Positions 1-14,182 are shown, counted from the stretch's first letter. The stretch is DNA of 64,000 bases from Panonychus citri (GCF_014898815.1 NW_026515406.1:1922001-1986000); one strand, 5' to 3'. A program made the numbers and translations. Notes: generated from the sequence alone by a model not told the origin.

Positions 1-3000
1 TGTTCATCTTTATCAACTAATCATCAACACCATTGACAGTTGAGGGAGTATCAACATCTTCACCTTGAAAATTAAGTTAATTGTTAATTTCTCATGTTGA
101 TTCAAGATAAATTCATGATATTATGAAAAGCTGAATGATTGAAATCTCTCCTGTTGTGAGGATGATTATGATTGTAATGTTAATGATGGTTGATTATCAT
201 CATCATCATCATCAGATTCAAATCTGAATCTGAATCAATTTTGAATTGTTGATTGTATTCAACAATTGAATTTCTGATTAGATTAATCAACTTTTTGAAC
301 ATTTTGTTTTTCTTACCAACAATCAACCAGAAAATTTCAAGTAAAATCTTGAAATTGTTAATTCGTTGAAACCTTGAGATTTTCACTTTGATTACTGATC
401 AACAATCAATTCTAATTCTGTTACTAATCAATTGTTTCCACTCTAATACTTTAACTTAATCTCTCATTTGAATCAACTAATCACTTGGAATAATTTAGAA
501 ACAAAATCAATCACAATCATCTTGGTCATAATTATGTTCAACAATCAATTTACAAGGTTTAATATCATCAAAATGATTTGACTGTTGATTAGTGAATCAG
601 ACAATTAATCAAATTGTGATTCGTTCCAATTGATTATGATTATGTTTGAAAATCAATGAATTAACTGGTTAAAGTTAATTGTCGACGGAAAATCAATTAA
701 TCATCTAACCAACATTAACATGACTAGTTAGTAGTTAATTGTGAACTATTAACTCAAGCAAACAATTAATCAATCAATTAGATTGGAAAATTTTTTGTTT
801 TAAAACATTTAAAAAAATACACTGATTTCAGTTTTAATTGTTTAGCCTCATGTTAATTTTTGAACAACAATTAATTATCCTGTCAAACAATTAACTTACC
901 AATGTTGATGATTTATACTTATATTGTTGGCCTAATAGTGTCAAGTTAATCCCCGACAATTAAGTTCACTAACCATGAGGCCAAATCAACTGAACGGTTA
1001 ATTGTTACATTAAAATTAATTCGTTGGTGAAAATTAGTTGATCACAATCAATAAGTTAATTGCAATTTAATTTATGGTTGAAATTTTAATTGTAAGTTTG
1101 CTATGATGATGGTGATCAAACGTTAATTATTATCATTAATTTGATCACCATAATGCTGTTAATTTAATTGTAACAATCAAGATAATCAACGGAAAAGTTA
1201 ATCACTAACCATCATTGAAATTAAGGTTCTGAAATGATCAAATCAATTGATCATCATCATGTTTAATCATAAATAGTTGGTGTTAATGATTAAGTTACTT
1301 TAACGATTAAACATTAACTTTGATTGTGAATTTTGATTAACTGTTACAACTGAATTAAAGTTAATCAACAACAAAAATTGTGAAAAAAATATCTTTGGGT
1401 GTGACATGGATTAAATTACCTGGAGCAATTAACATTAAGATTTTAATTTTTGTTAGATATCCGAAAGTAAATCAACTAATGCACAATTAGTTAATTGACT
1501 TAATCAACTTGCAGGTTAATTAACAATTTCACTCACGTTGATTGTAATCATTTTATAATGTTTCTTACTATCAACAAGATGAATTGAGATAATTAGATGA
1601 ATCAAAATGAAATTTGGACAATCAACCAATAGCTTTTGTTAATCAACTTTAAATTGTTACCTTAATCATTGTCCATACAGACAATTAACTTGAAGGTGTC
1701 ACTAAACCTATGAGATTAAATTGTTATAATCAACTAATTTGTTACTCTTAATTGTTAACAGCCTCTCCTAATTGTTAGTGACCATAATCTGAATAAACTG
1801 TTAATCAATTCAACATCCAAACCATTTAATTTACTCAATGAAATTAAGGCAAAAACGTCAAACAATTTAGCTTATTATTAAGCTGATTAATTGGGCGTGT
1901 TAATTGTGATTAACATGAAGAAATTAAAACTTTGGCTTATTTTAATTACAATTAAATCTAATCACAAAGAAATTACCTCAACAAAAAAGGGTTAGGTTAA
2001 CCTGTTTTTTTCTGGTTCCTTTTGTTTATCTACAAATAACTAATCACAATCAACTAATTGTTACTTTTTAAATCATGATTTTTATTACCAGACTATCAAA
2101 AAAAAATGATCATTAAAAAAAGTACCCAAACAATTAGTGATTAAAACTAATCAAAATCTTTAAATTGTTAATCCTGATCACTTTCATTATTATTCAAACA
2201 TTTTCAGGAGTGTTGTTGAAGATTATTAATTCAATTTGATTAACAATTAGTTTTCACAAGAAAAAGTTTCCAATTAACAATTAAGGATTCGGAAAAATTG
2301 ATTGATAGCTTTTAATTTGATTTCCTATTCATTGGCTACAAATTTAATCAAATCAATTGATGATTATTGTTTCAAGAATATGAGCTAAAAAATAATAGTA
2401 AAATATACTAAATGATTAACTTACCATGTACATGTAAATCATGATAATCAAATGTAATTAATTTAATTTGATTCTAGTGTCTAAATTGGTTTAATTTTGG
2501 CCAATCAATTTCATCTCAAACATCAGGGAGTCAAATTTTCATGTCAACTTACCTGGTGGGATAACTTTGCCATCTCATCCTCATCATATTACATTAATAT
2601 CAACGTGGTAAAGATGATGAGGATGATAAGATGATGAAGATGATGAAGATGATGATTCCTCATGTAATATATATTACATTTAAATATAATTGACATTGAT
2701 ACAAGTTATTACATTGATAATCTTGACAGTTGATCCATTCATGTTTAATATTATCTCATCTTGGATCCAAGATGAATTGACCATCAAATACCCTCCTTAA
2801 TTGTGATAATTAACATTGTCACAACCAAATTAATTGCTATTCAAATAGTTGATCATATTAATTTAAATTCTTACAATTTGTTCATTCATTTCATCTTCTG
2901 GTTAATGTTGACTTGTTGTTGACCAGAACCTAAGACTGGACATCAAGTTGAGTTGGGAAAAAAAATTTTCCCTTTAAGATTAACTAACTAATAAATTGTG

Positions 3001-5291
3001 ATTACAAAGACGATGATTGTTATTATGATTTATTTTGATTAGTTGATTGTTACTTGTGTATGTTGTTGTTGTTGTTTTTTTTTGCTCACTGGACAGTAGT
3101 TGCCCTTTGACCATTGTGATTGTGTTGACCATTCACTTGATTGACTTGAATACAATAGCCCAGCGGGTAAATTGTTGATTAGTTTTTGTGTTGATCGTTT
3201 TACTTTTGGTCAATCTTTTCATGTTTACAATTTACCTGATCATTGATCATAATCTAATCAACTTACTTGTTAATTATTTAACATGATGACCAGTTCACCT
3301 TAAATATCAATTGCCTGAGGCTATTTTAAAGTTCACCTTCTAACTTCACTGGTCATTAATTATAACTTTATCACCTTTGAACATTGATCTGTCCAAATAA
3401 AGTCCATTGACCAATGGATAGTTGCATGAAACTGATTAGTTAATTGTTGTCTGATTGTTGTTAAAATTCATATATATTTATCTCAATATGATTAATGATG
3501 AAAACAAAATTTAGTCAATCAATTGGTTAGTTTATCAATTTCAAAGTTAATTGTAAATCACTAATTGTTATTGAGATAAAAAGTTGATCATGATGATAAA
3601 TGACAATTTCGTGACAATCAACTGTTAACGAAATGAAAAACAACCAAGCCAACAGTTTAGTTTTAATCAAATACTAATCCAATTCTTAATCATGATTAAG
3701 TTAATCGTGTCAATCATGATTACCTAACAAGGTGTGTGTCACAATTAACACTCAACTTTGATCAGTGTTTGCTTTTGGTTACCTTTCAATGTTAACAATC
3801 AGTTGATTGTTGGTTTCTTTGATTGTGTTTATAATACAATTGACCAGAAAAAAAAGTCAACTTAATTGTTAATCATCATTGTCAAGGTTAATCATTTGTA
3901 TTCACGGTAACTTGATTATCTTGTAAATTTCCTGTTCTCACAATCAATTCAAACCTGTTTGTCTCTTACAACTGAATTAACTTTAATTTCCTTTGCAATT
4001 AATTAATCCACAATTACTTTTACCATAAGCAAGTTAATCATCTTCATCACGGTGTAATAATCAAAACAATTTAATCACAATTGTCTTTGTCTTTCTTAAT
4101 CCTGATTAATAAGTATAGTAATAATTTCAATTAATGTGAGTTTAACTAAACCAGCAATTAACATTTAATTAATTAGTTAAATCACTTTCCAATCATATCT
4201 AACAATCAAATCAACCTTATCTATGTAACAATTACCTTGTATTACATTTGAACAATTAGTAAATTGTTTTTAATTTTGTTTACTGATTAGAAACTTTTCT
4301 AATTGTAATCTGAATACACTTACAATTAACTAACTAATTGTTGTTGATTATAATTAATTAACTTACGTGACTCTGATAATCTTAATCATATTAGATTCTT
4401 AGTAACATCAATTAATTTTGTTTCAAATTAAATCACAACAATTAACTTCAATTTCTTGGACGAGTTTCATTTAATTAAGTCTGTTTTTTTACAATTTGAA
4501 TCAGTTAATTGTTAATGAGTTTTGATGGACAATTTAACTTGATAATCTAAATAGAATCAAAGTTAATTTGATTTTTTCAATCTTCACAATTAACTTTTTC
4601 TAATATTATTCAAACCCAACAAGTTAAACTATTATGATTAATATTTGATCAACTGGTTAATTTACTAATCGTGATTATGGTTAATATAATTTTCACGGAT
4701 TAAATTAACTTCATGATTGAATAATTAACCAGTTAACAATCAACTAACTAACTTGCGATTTAATTATTAGCCCAAAAGAAAATTGCAACAAAAAAAGTAA
4801 ATACAAATGTCTATTTACCTTTGTTTCTTGTTAATTGTTAACAATCAAAAATCTTAATTACAATTGTAATCTTAATCTTTAATCATGATGATAATCTCTC
4901 TTTCTTAAATCATCATCACTAATCAAAAATCAACAATAAAGTTCATAACTAATTGTTGCCATAATCAAGCCAATTCATTAGATGAACAATTAAAATTGCA
5001 AATTGAAACAAATTACAAACATTGATAAGTAAATTGTAGTTACTTTTAATTATCATTTCAAATAAAATAAAAGCCCAATTGTTAACAATTAAACAAAGAA
5101 AAATAATCAAAAATAGTTAATCAACTAATTGTAAATCATTAAAAAAAAAAATAATCAAATGAACATAATGATTAGTGTTTGTGAGCTCGACAATATCAAG
5201 AAGCTAAAAGTTACATTGGGAAAAAAAGTTTAATCACCTGAATAGTTTTCGGCTCAATATCAAATGATGATGACCTTTGAGTGACCACTGG
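1..5291. other. AT-rich non-coding DNA, no gene recognised
   Basis: No open frame here looks like a coding exon. The stretch is filled with short words such as TTAATTGT, its complement ACAATTAA, and GATTAA/TTAATC. There are short GAT/ATC runs near 190-215 and 2610-2660. The last 60 bases or so are probably the 3' UTR of the minus-strand gene that ends at 5292; an ATTAAA-like polyadenylation signal on the minus strand lies at 5229-5234. A long intron of a gene lying outside the window cannot be excluded. Confidence 0.6.
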
Positions 5292-5585
5292 TCAGCCGTG
5301 GTGCCAACCTCCTCCAAATCCACCCCCAGAACCCAAGTTCCAGTGATTAAGCCAAGTGTTATAAGCTGGACGATAATAATAAGGATAATAATTGGGGAGA
5401 AGGTGATAATTTGAATAACCGTTGGAAAATCTTGTCTTCAAGAATCGTTGATAGTAATTAGGTAATTTCCTAATTAACTTTGATTCTCCAGGTTTAATTG
5501 TTTCCATATAATGATTACCAGTTAAATCAGCAATTAACATGAAAAGTACGACAATTAACCAGTTCTTTAATTGTATCACCATCAT
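5292..5585 (-). CDS. Small secreted Tyr/Gly-rich protein, unknown family
   Basis: A single-exon frame of 97 residues. It starts at ATG ATG; the first in-frame Met is used. Residues 1 to about 23 form a classical signal peptide: a short basic start, a hydrophobic stretch (WLIVVLFMLIADLTG), then polar residues. The mature part is short and basic in the middle, then rich in Tyr (YYPYYYRPAY), and ends in a Gly/Trp/His tail (GGGFGGGWHHG). Such Tyr- and Gly-rich tails are common in arthropod cuticle-associated and secreted structural peptides, but no named domain is visible and no function is assigned. The stop is followed 58 bases later by ATTAAA on the minus strand. A clean signal peptide in an otherwise gene-poor stretch argues for a real gene; lack of introns and short length keep confidence moderate. 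Confidence 0.6.
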   Translation of the reverse strand: MMVIQLKNWLIVVLFMLIADLTGNHYMETIKPGESKLIRKLPNYYQRFLKTRFSNGYSNYHLLPNYYPYYYRPAYNTWLNHWNLGSGGGFGGGWHHG

Positions 5586-7126
5586 GAGTTTGATTAGGAT
5601 GCGAAAAACAAGGATTACAATTAGAATTGTAAAATGATTAAACTAATTGTGATTGAATTTCATTTAATCACTTTAATTGATTAATACAATCAATCATCAT
5701 TCAGCTCTACTGGATTATTTGATTAACATCACAATAATTAATTTGATTGATGTGTTAATCAATGGATCCATTAATCTGTTGATTAATATTGTTTTCATCA
5801 ATTTAAAATTGTTTAATTGTTTCAATGAATATTGATTAACTTACCATCATTTTTAATCTCTTGCCAATCAGTCTTAATTGTTTGATAGAAACTAGAAAAT
5901 TAACCAACAGCAATTAGTTAATCAATCACAACGGTTTACTTAATCACTGGATAAGTAGTTTCAATTTTTAAATTGTTCAACTTTTTTCTGCTCACCAACA
6001 ATTAACTTTGATAGCGATTTGATTATTGACTTGATGTTAACTGATTAAATTAACTTAATCAACTACAATTTGTCTGATTAATTTCTAGAGATCAAATTGA
6101 TTGCAATTAATTTTTTAATCGAGTGCAAAATATTTACTTGTAATTCAATTGAATTAACTTTGCTCTTCACCTTAATTTTTCTGATAATCTGTTAATTGTT
6201 ATGATGTTGATTAAGTAAATTTCATTGATCTCATTTGTTAATTTTGCGCTGATTTCAAATAATCAACAGTGTTAATTGTTAACGACTCACATTAACAGGA
6301 AGTTAATTGTTCAATTTACAACAATTAAAACTGATCTTTATTGGAGATAAATTCGTAACGATTGATTTGATTAACAAAAACGCTCACAATTGATCAGCTA
6401 AATCATTGACCATTGGCAAGAAATAGATAGGACAACAATTAACTAATCAACTGAAGACAATTACAAGTTTCCTTAGGACAATTAGTTTTTTTCGTGTTGC
6501 AACAATTTGATATCTTAATTTACATCCGCAGCAATTTAATCACCATTAGCAATTACATCACAATCTATGTGATAAAAGTTGACATAGATCAAGAAGATAA
6601 TGATAACTTTAATCAACAATTAAGTATGATAATAATATGGTTAATTTAAATTGTTGATGATAAAACGTATCATCATCATTTAGTATTCACAATTTAAAAG
6701 TTACAACTGTTTAGTTTTAATGGCTCTTTATTTATATTGTTAATCTTAATCTCTCTTGATGATGATTAAGATAATAATAATAAAGAAAAGATGATAAAGA
6801 TAATGATGATGATGATTAAGATGATGAGGATTTGATGGCTAAATCCAATTCCCCTTTGTGATAAGAAGTAAATTACAATTAGATTGATCTACCACCCACT
6901 TTTTTTATCTCCATCTTAATCTTCATCGCCAACGTAATGTTAATAAATTGTTACCATAGAAGAGGATAAATGATGAGAGAATCATAGTTATCTTCATCAT
7001 CTTTCCTCTCTCTCTCATCTTGAAACCAGTCTTCTCATTCAGCTTACGGCGGTTTCTTGGTGAAAAGGAATCACGAAAATATCTTCACATTTAACATCCT
7101 CATCTTCATCACAAAGCTAATCTTTT

Positions 7127-7150
7127 CTCTCTCTCTCTCTCTCTCTCTCT
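7127..7150. repeat. (CT)n microsatellite
   Basis: An uninterrupted CT dinucleotide run of about 24 bases. Confidence 0.9.
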
Positions 7151-7850
7151 TCTCAATGGTTATCCCATTGACTTTGATTGTTACCCTGTAAGTTAATCAC
7201 ACTACTCGTTATCCTTGATTTGCTTTTATTGTTTTCCATTGATTTCGAGATAATTTTCATGATATAAAATGATCATGAAAAGTTAAACATCTTCATCCTA
7301 TGATAAACTTAATGAACCATTTTCCTGATAAATCCTTTTAATCTAAATTCATATAATAATCTTCATCTTAATCTGATCCTATTAAATTATCAACTTTCCA
7401 AGTACTCGAGATAATCTTTTAAAGTTTCAATTGAGATTCTTTCATCATCTACATTAAAACTAAGATATTAATCATAATCTTAATCACCATGATTATCAAC
7501 TGGTTCCTTATGAGTTAACTGAATGAGCACATGAGCCCTTACCTTCATCATCATCATCATCAGAATTGCGATCATTGTTCATACAAAAGGAGGAGGTAAA
7601 TTGATGATGATGATGATAGAGAAATTTGAAAAGATGATAATAGTTAAGTCAATATTGATGATGAGGATGATAAAGATAATGATGAAGATGATGAAAAGTT
7701 TTGTTAACTTCCCATTGTATCAGCATCTTTTTTTCATATTATTTGGAGAGCAACTTGTGAGCTCTATTTTTTGTGGTTTTTTTGTGGTTCCTTTTGGATG
7801 ATAATATATCAACAATCAAGCTTTAATTTTACTTTTCAATCATCATCATA

Positions 7851-7873
7851 ATGATGATGATGATGATGATGAT
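7851..7873. repeat. (ATG)7 microsatellite
   Basis: Seven perfect ATG triplets followed by a pyrimidine-rich ATC/CTC stretch. In one frame on the plus strand it reads as seven methionines followed by a hydrophobic segment. Confidence 0.9.
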
Positions 7874-10336
7874 TATCATCCTCATCTTCCTCCTCCTCCT
7901 TATTGGTGCCGCTCTTGTCTTTCAAGTACCTTTTCATTACAACAGGTAAATCCAATGGATCCTTTTGTGAACAGGAAACATTAACTTTGTTGGAGAAACA
8001 AAATTATTACCTTGATTGTAATTTAAAGGCCTTTTGATTGTAACCAATCATCAACCATTTTCAATCAGTGATTAACTTTCACAATTTAAGTTAATCATTT
8101 TTCTTTCACCTTTAATTATGTTAACTTTTGAATGCCAGTTAAATTGTTGCTAATAATTGATAATCATCATCAAGTAAATTGAATATATGATTTTCATTGA
8201 ATTACTTTTTCAACGATTCAGTTGATTAGTTAATCAATCAAATGTCTTATGTTAATTGTACTTTTAGATTAGAAGATTAAATCAACAATTAATGTTATAT
8301 ATTTATGAATATCAATTGTTAGTCTCGTATTTAAATGTTAATTGTAACTGATTTGTTTCAAAAATCATTTAAATTGTTTGATTGATGATTGGAAAAGTTT
8401 TAGTTAAACTTATTAATCTGATTACTGTTGATTAAGTTTATTTTTCCAGTTAGTGAATCAAGAAAAAAAAACTGAATTACAATTAAGTATTTAAAAGTAA
8501 TTAAATTTTAATCATATAAATAGAAGGTAAAAAAAGTGAATCAAATTAATTCACTAATCATCAACAATCATGATAACTAATCATGATTAAGTTAAATTGT
8601 AATACCAAAGTAAAAATGATATTTGTAAATTCAAAGTGATAACAATTTACCTTAAAATTATTAATAATAATTCATTGAACTAAATGTTGATTAACTTACA
8701 ATTAATTAATCATGATAACAAACAGCAACAACAATTTATAGTATTAAATTGTTACCATGTTGAAAAAAAAAATGAATTGACACAATTTAATGTAAATCAG
8801 GACAAAATCAGTTAATTGTTTAGGTCAGTAAATGGTCAACATGGTGAACCAAATCATGGAAACAGTTAATTAAATTAAATCAACATCCTTGTCCAGGTAA
8901 ATAGGTGTGGGCGATGTTACTTTCATTTGGACATCACTTTGCCCCACCCTTGTTTTGTTTAGCATCCTCATCACTTCCGGTAAATCATAATCATCCTCAT
9001 CCTTTACCGTGAATGAAACAGCAATTAACTTTTTAACCATTTAATTAGCTTTTCAATTTCATAGTAATTAATAAAAATCATCATTACACTTACGTTTTAA
9101 TTTCATTTGAATAAAAAATTCATGATTACTGTTGATTGTTAAGTTAATTGTTCAATTAACTAACTGTTGGTTAAATCATCTTTATCCTTGAGTGTCTAAC
9201 TTTTTTTTTGTTAATTTACTTTGATTAACAATTAACAGAATCATTTATTCATTTCATTTTTTAACCAACTAATTTATTAATTAATTATTTTGTTTTTCTT
9301 TATTACTACTTAATGAATATTAATTAATTGTTTTAAATGCTATTGTGTTTTAATCATAATTTTAGTAGTTAGTTAATTGTTGTTTGTCATGTTGGTTACA
9401 ACCCAATCAAATGATTTACCTGTAAAAGTTAATTAGTTGACCTTTAATCATTACAAAGAGCCAGAGTTAATTGTTTACTGTTTGTAAATATTGTTGGTTA
9501 ACTAATTAATCATGATACTATTTTTGATTATTTAAATTGCTCTAGGCAATGATTTGACCTAATATCAGTGTTAATATTACAATTAACAAATTGCTAACTT
9601 TGATTAACAATATTATTATCATTAACTGTTAACTTAATCAATAATTAAAAGGTGAGGTTATTTAACAATTAGGTTGGATATGGTTAAGTGTTAGTTTAAA
9701 CACCGTTAATTATTATCAACCCAATAGTTAATTGTGATCAGTGAATTTATAATCAACTTGATAAAAATGATCAATACAAATATTGAAAATTTAACTGGAT
9801 TTATTTGCTATTTGGTAACAATTAAAGGTTAGTAATAGTTTGGATTATGTTAAATTGTGATATTGATCACGATAAGAACCAAACAATTAGCTAATTGTTG
9901 CAATATTAGTTTGTTTTGATTCCCATGATTAGGAAAAAACCTTGACGATTAAATTGTCTGATTATAAGAATATTAAATGAACTGAATTATTATATCAATG
10001 ATTTTAAACTAAATTGTTGATTGACTGTCAAAAGTAAACAATCAATTGATTGTAATCAAAATGTGAACAGTATAAAGAAAAACCTTCAACAAATCCCAAT
10101 AATCTTTGTTGATCTAATTGTTGTTGTTTTGTTAAAGTCTTTCAGCTGATCAAATATTATCATTATAATTGTTAATCTAAATGGTTGATTGTTTATTTAA
10201 ACGATTAAGTATTGATCCAGAATTTAGTTGACGATTAAGGTGAATTTATGATTAAATTAACAGAGAAAATTGAACAATTGATTCTAAGTCACGTTTCTCA
10301 ATCTTTTAAGACGTTAAGAATAATGATGAAAATGGA

Positions 10337-10343
<7 letters not shown>

Positions 10344-10372
<29 letters not shown>
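10344..10372. repeat. (GA)n microsatellite
   Basis: An uninterrupted GA run of about 29 bases; a second one follows about 200 bases downstream. Confidence 0.9.
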
Positions 10373-10375
<3 letters not shown>

Positions 10376-10578
10376 TGATGATGAACATGATGATGAGGAA
10401 GATAAATTTTCTGTCTTAACTTAAAGAGAGAGAAAAATGATCTTCTTACCTTTTCTCTCTCTCACCTATTCGATAATAGCCTCAGGGTCAGAACCAATGT
10501 TAGCTAATATATGCTTCTATTTTGACCTCACCCATGTAAGCGGCCATTTTATGTTCGGATGATAAGAAGATGATAAAG

Positions 10579-10604
10579 AAGAGAGAGAGAGAGAGAGAGA
10601 GAGA
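10579..10604. repeat. (GA)n microsatellite
   Basis: An uninterrupted GA run of about 26 bases. Confidence 0.9.
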
Positions 10605-11331
10605 AAGGGAAAGATGATGAACCTTAAACGAAAAGACCAAAAAAGGTGAAAAGGCGTTGGTTTGAATTGCGAACGCAATCAACTAACTAGTTAATCCAGT
10701 TGATCATTTGGATGTTAATTGCAAAGAGAAACGGAAGATGATGATGAGAAGGATGATAAAGAAAGAGAAAGAAAGACTAAAAGAAATCTACAAGGTGAAT
10801 TGATAGTAATAAATTTTTCCTTCTCGTAATTTTATCTAATCAAGTGAATCATTTCAAAGTTTAATTACGATTTGGACTATTAACTTTATTATTGTGGTCG
10901 GTTCATTGCAATTATCATCTTAATCTTGACTAATACAATTGCTCTTAATAAATTGTTACCTCTGGTAAATTAATTAATCTTAACAATGTTGGTGGTCAGT
11001 CGGATCCATTCAAGTTGCAAGGGCAACAAATAGTACATGATGTTTATTTTGACAGAAACAATTAACTAACATTTAAGATTCAAAACTTATTATCAGAATA
11101 ATAATCATATCAATTACATAGATTAGGATATTGAAACCGATTAAAATTGTAGATTATCAGAACTGAATTATTCATTCAAGGTCTAATTTCACCGGAAAAG
11201 GAAAGTCTCACCTCGATCACCATGCAGAGGGATAAGAGGAAGAGTGAGAAAGGAGGAGGAGGTGAAGATGAGGATATTATTCAAGAATCTAGTTCCATGG
11301 AAAAGGCCAACGCCTATGGAGGGTGGAAAAG

Positions 11332-11350
11332 TCTCTCTCTCTCTCTCTCT
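11332..11350. repeat. (CT)n microsatellite
   Basis: A pure CT run of about 19 bases. Confidence 0.85.
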
Positions 11351-13061
11351 GGTTCCAAGTTTTTGTGGGTGTTGTGGGAGGTCCAGGGGTGGGTCATACG
11401 AAAGGTAACCCAGAGAGGAAATTGTTGTTTGTTTACTTTTCCAGGTTCTTATTGTTTCCTATGGTAAATAGTGACTTCTATTTTTGTCCTTCTTCATCTT
11501 CCTTGTCACTATTTTTCCCTTCGCCTCTGGAAATTGTAGTTTACAGTTTGTCCCATGAATTTACCGTTACTCTAAACTCTGTTACCAATATAAACTTTGT
11601 AAACTATTTCTGTGTATTTGCTGGTTATTCATATTTCAGATAATCATTATCATGACATATCTTAGATCCTTAATCTCTAAATTCAGCTTATATCATGATT
11701 CTTGTTGATGATCATCTTAGTTTATTATAATGATTGATGATCAATGAATTTAGGCTCAATTCTGTATCCTCTCGGTTGATTGTTGTTTACCTCATTTAAT
11801 GATTAAGATAAACATGATAACAAGATTATCTCATCATGATCATCATTGTTTCATTATCATCATGATCATCATTTTTTTATATATTAATCTGTATTGTCCA
11901 GTGTGATTGTTAATCAAATTGATGTTTCTCTTTATCATCAGTAAACAATTTAAACAATCAAAACATATAGTCAATTGTTGTGTCAATGTCATCGTAATAA
12001 TATCATCATACCAAAGGCTTTATAATCTTTAGATCATAGCTCACTTAATCCTCTTTCTTTATCATCCCTTATCATCATCATCATCAACAACTAATCTCTT
12101 TCCAATCAAATGACAATCAGATTTTCATGGTAAAGTAAATTCTTGGCAATAGTTTATCATGACAATCGTTTATTGTGTTTTTCCAATTCAATAGAATTTT
12201 CTGTTCATCTCTCAACCAAAAACTCACAACAATTAACTTCGATGGTTAAATTTGATTGTTCACAATAGATTTATCGTTCAACGATTGTTCTGATGTTCTA
12301 ATTTGAGAAGAAAAAAAATATATTCTATCCAACTTGGTAAACAGAATTTCGAATAGAAAATTTTTAAAAATTCTTTTTTTTTCTTCATAATTATCTTGAT
12401 AGAATCATGATTAACATGATATTTGATGAAATTTTAACGCCCAGGGGCGAAAGATATTTACATGAATATGAATGAATCTTGATGGAGGGAAAGTCGTTAT
12501 CACCTGATGATCAAATAGCATCTAAATACATTATATCAATACAAGAACAGATGAATATGATTTGTTTTCATCTTCTCATCATCTTTGAGTTTTATCATTT
12601 TCTTTGCTCATCATTATTGACTTTCAATTGAGGTGACATGAGATGTGTGGGCAGTGATGGCTACTATTAAGCCAGAATAAAAAACCAACAGCTACTAAAG
12701 ATGAAGATGATGAAGATGATGATCCATTCATTTGTCTTCCTTAATGATGATTACTTTTTGGAAACTCTCATCATGCAAAGTTGAACATATAAAAAGTTTT
12801 TACAGGTAATCAAGTTGATTAGTATGATAATGAATCTTGTTTAGAACCACAATTAACTTTTTTTCTCTCTTCTCAATTCCAATGAATTTATGTTTATATG
12901 AATTAAGATGATGTTTGGAAAACTTTTTTTTTTATGTAGGAAGTTGATGTTATAGTGATAATATTGGCACGATCATAGGTACACCTTGATGTTCAAATAG
13001 GTAGATTGACAATTAGAGCGTAAATCAAGTAATAATAGCAAACCATTTTCATTGTGAACAA

Positions 13062-13442
13062 TTAACAATTTGTTAGATTAATTGTTGATGTTGTTGATTG
13101 TGTTTTATTGTAATATTGTGAAAGAGATGAACCTAAAGGTGGAAAAAGGAAATGGTCAAACTGGTTAAACACCCTGAAGACTTGACCTCAAAGAAGTGAA
13201 TGTAAATCAAGATTCCATTCAGTTAACTATTGTTATCTACTGGTCATCTTACCTTTTCTTGATCCTCGGACTCTCACTAATCTCCAATAAATCACTGAAA
13301 TCGCCAGGAAAATTAACACAATCGTCAAGATAATCGCCAACAATTTAATATAAAAAACTGTTTCCTCTGAAAGAGTTGAATTGTTCAACTTTTCCAATAA
13401 TATTTTAGTTAATTTGATTGATTTATAAATCAATGAAATCAT
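13062..13442 (-). CDS. Putative two-exon single-pass membrane microprotein
   Basis: Exon 1 runs from 13442 down to 13253 and ends at a strong donor (AG, then GTAAGA). Exon 2 runs from 13132 down to 13062 after a pyrimidine-rich acceptor (CCACCTTTAG). The join is in frame (phase 1) and gives 86 residues; the intron is 120 bases, typical for this locus. The product has a basic, amphipathic N-terminal third, then a strong membrane segment at about residues 31-54 (YIKLLAIILTIVLIFLAISV), then a basic stretch (RLVRVRGSRK) and a Ser/Thr/Asn-rich tail. This resembles small integral membrane proteins in layout, with the basic side expected in the cytosol. No homologous family is recognised. The splice fit and the clean membrane segment are the only evidence; AT-rich DNA can produce hydrophobic frames by chance. 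Confidence 0.4.
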
Positions 13443-14182
13443 TTTTGTTAATTGTTTACAGGTGAATTACACTTTACTGTTATTTAGATTAACAATCAAG
13501 TTAATTGTTACTCTTTGGGTTTTTATATTGATTTATTTTCTCGTACTGATTGTCTGTGACAGTAATAATTAGGTAACTAGATTAACCTTTACCTTGATAA
13601 TTATTATCAACAATTAAAACCAGCATATCCGTTATACTGGTATTCAAATTGTTGATGTTAATCAGATGATTATCAACAATTAATCAGTTTACCGATTTGA
13701 TTGTTAATCAACTAATCAATCAGAGCTTTTTTTCTTGATAATAATGATTATCAAAGGTAATTAATCAATTATACATTTCCTTTTAATGGTCACATTGATT
13801 ACCAACTATAGACTTAAATTGCTTTGGTAACAATTTAATGCTCGATGATAATTATTATCATCATAAGTTTTGATTGCTTGATCATTTACAATCACAATTA
13901 TTTGTTTACCTTGAAGGTAAATTCATTTTTCACTTTAACAAATCAATAGAAAGCTAATAACAATTAAAGGTAAATTGATAATAAAAACAGTATAATGATT
14001 AACCTCAGGTTGTTAATTGTTGAAATATAATTAATATAATTTGTTTGGTGTAAATTTAATTTCGTGCCAATGTGATAATTATTACAAAAGGGAGAGAGAT
14101 GATTAACCTCATCGATTGGAATTATTATCTTAACTGTAATCAAATTGAATTCTAATTGTAACATTTTGTTTCTTTTTCTTAG
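13443..14182. other. Non-coding DNA before the first visible NHS/GUK-holder exon
   Basis: AT-rich DNA with TTAATTGT-type words. Its last bases are the pyrimidine-rich acceptor (TTTCTTTTTCTTAG) of the plus-strand exon that starts at 14183, so at least its right end is intronic for that gene. It also contains the 5' side of the minus-strand microprotein candidate. Confidence 0.5.

Larger units (their letters stand above)
5586..13061. other. Non-coding DNA with microsatellites
   Basis: No convincing exon was found in these 7.5 kb, apart from a speculative hydrophobic start exon at 7851-7945 discussed in the findings. The DNA carries the TTAATTGT/ACAATTAA words seen elsewhere, GAT/ATC runs, and (CT)n or (GA)n tracts listed separately. 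The missing 5' exons of the plus-strand NHS/GUK-holder gene may lie here, or further upstream outside the window. Confidence 0.5.

Noticed and set aside
11222..11643. Two overlapping plus-strand open frames with Gly/Glu-rich and Leu-Ser-repeat segments
   Set aside because: Both run through a CT microsatellite, lack domain features, and do not join to neighbouring exons convincingly.
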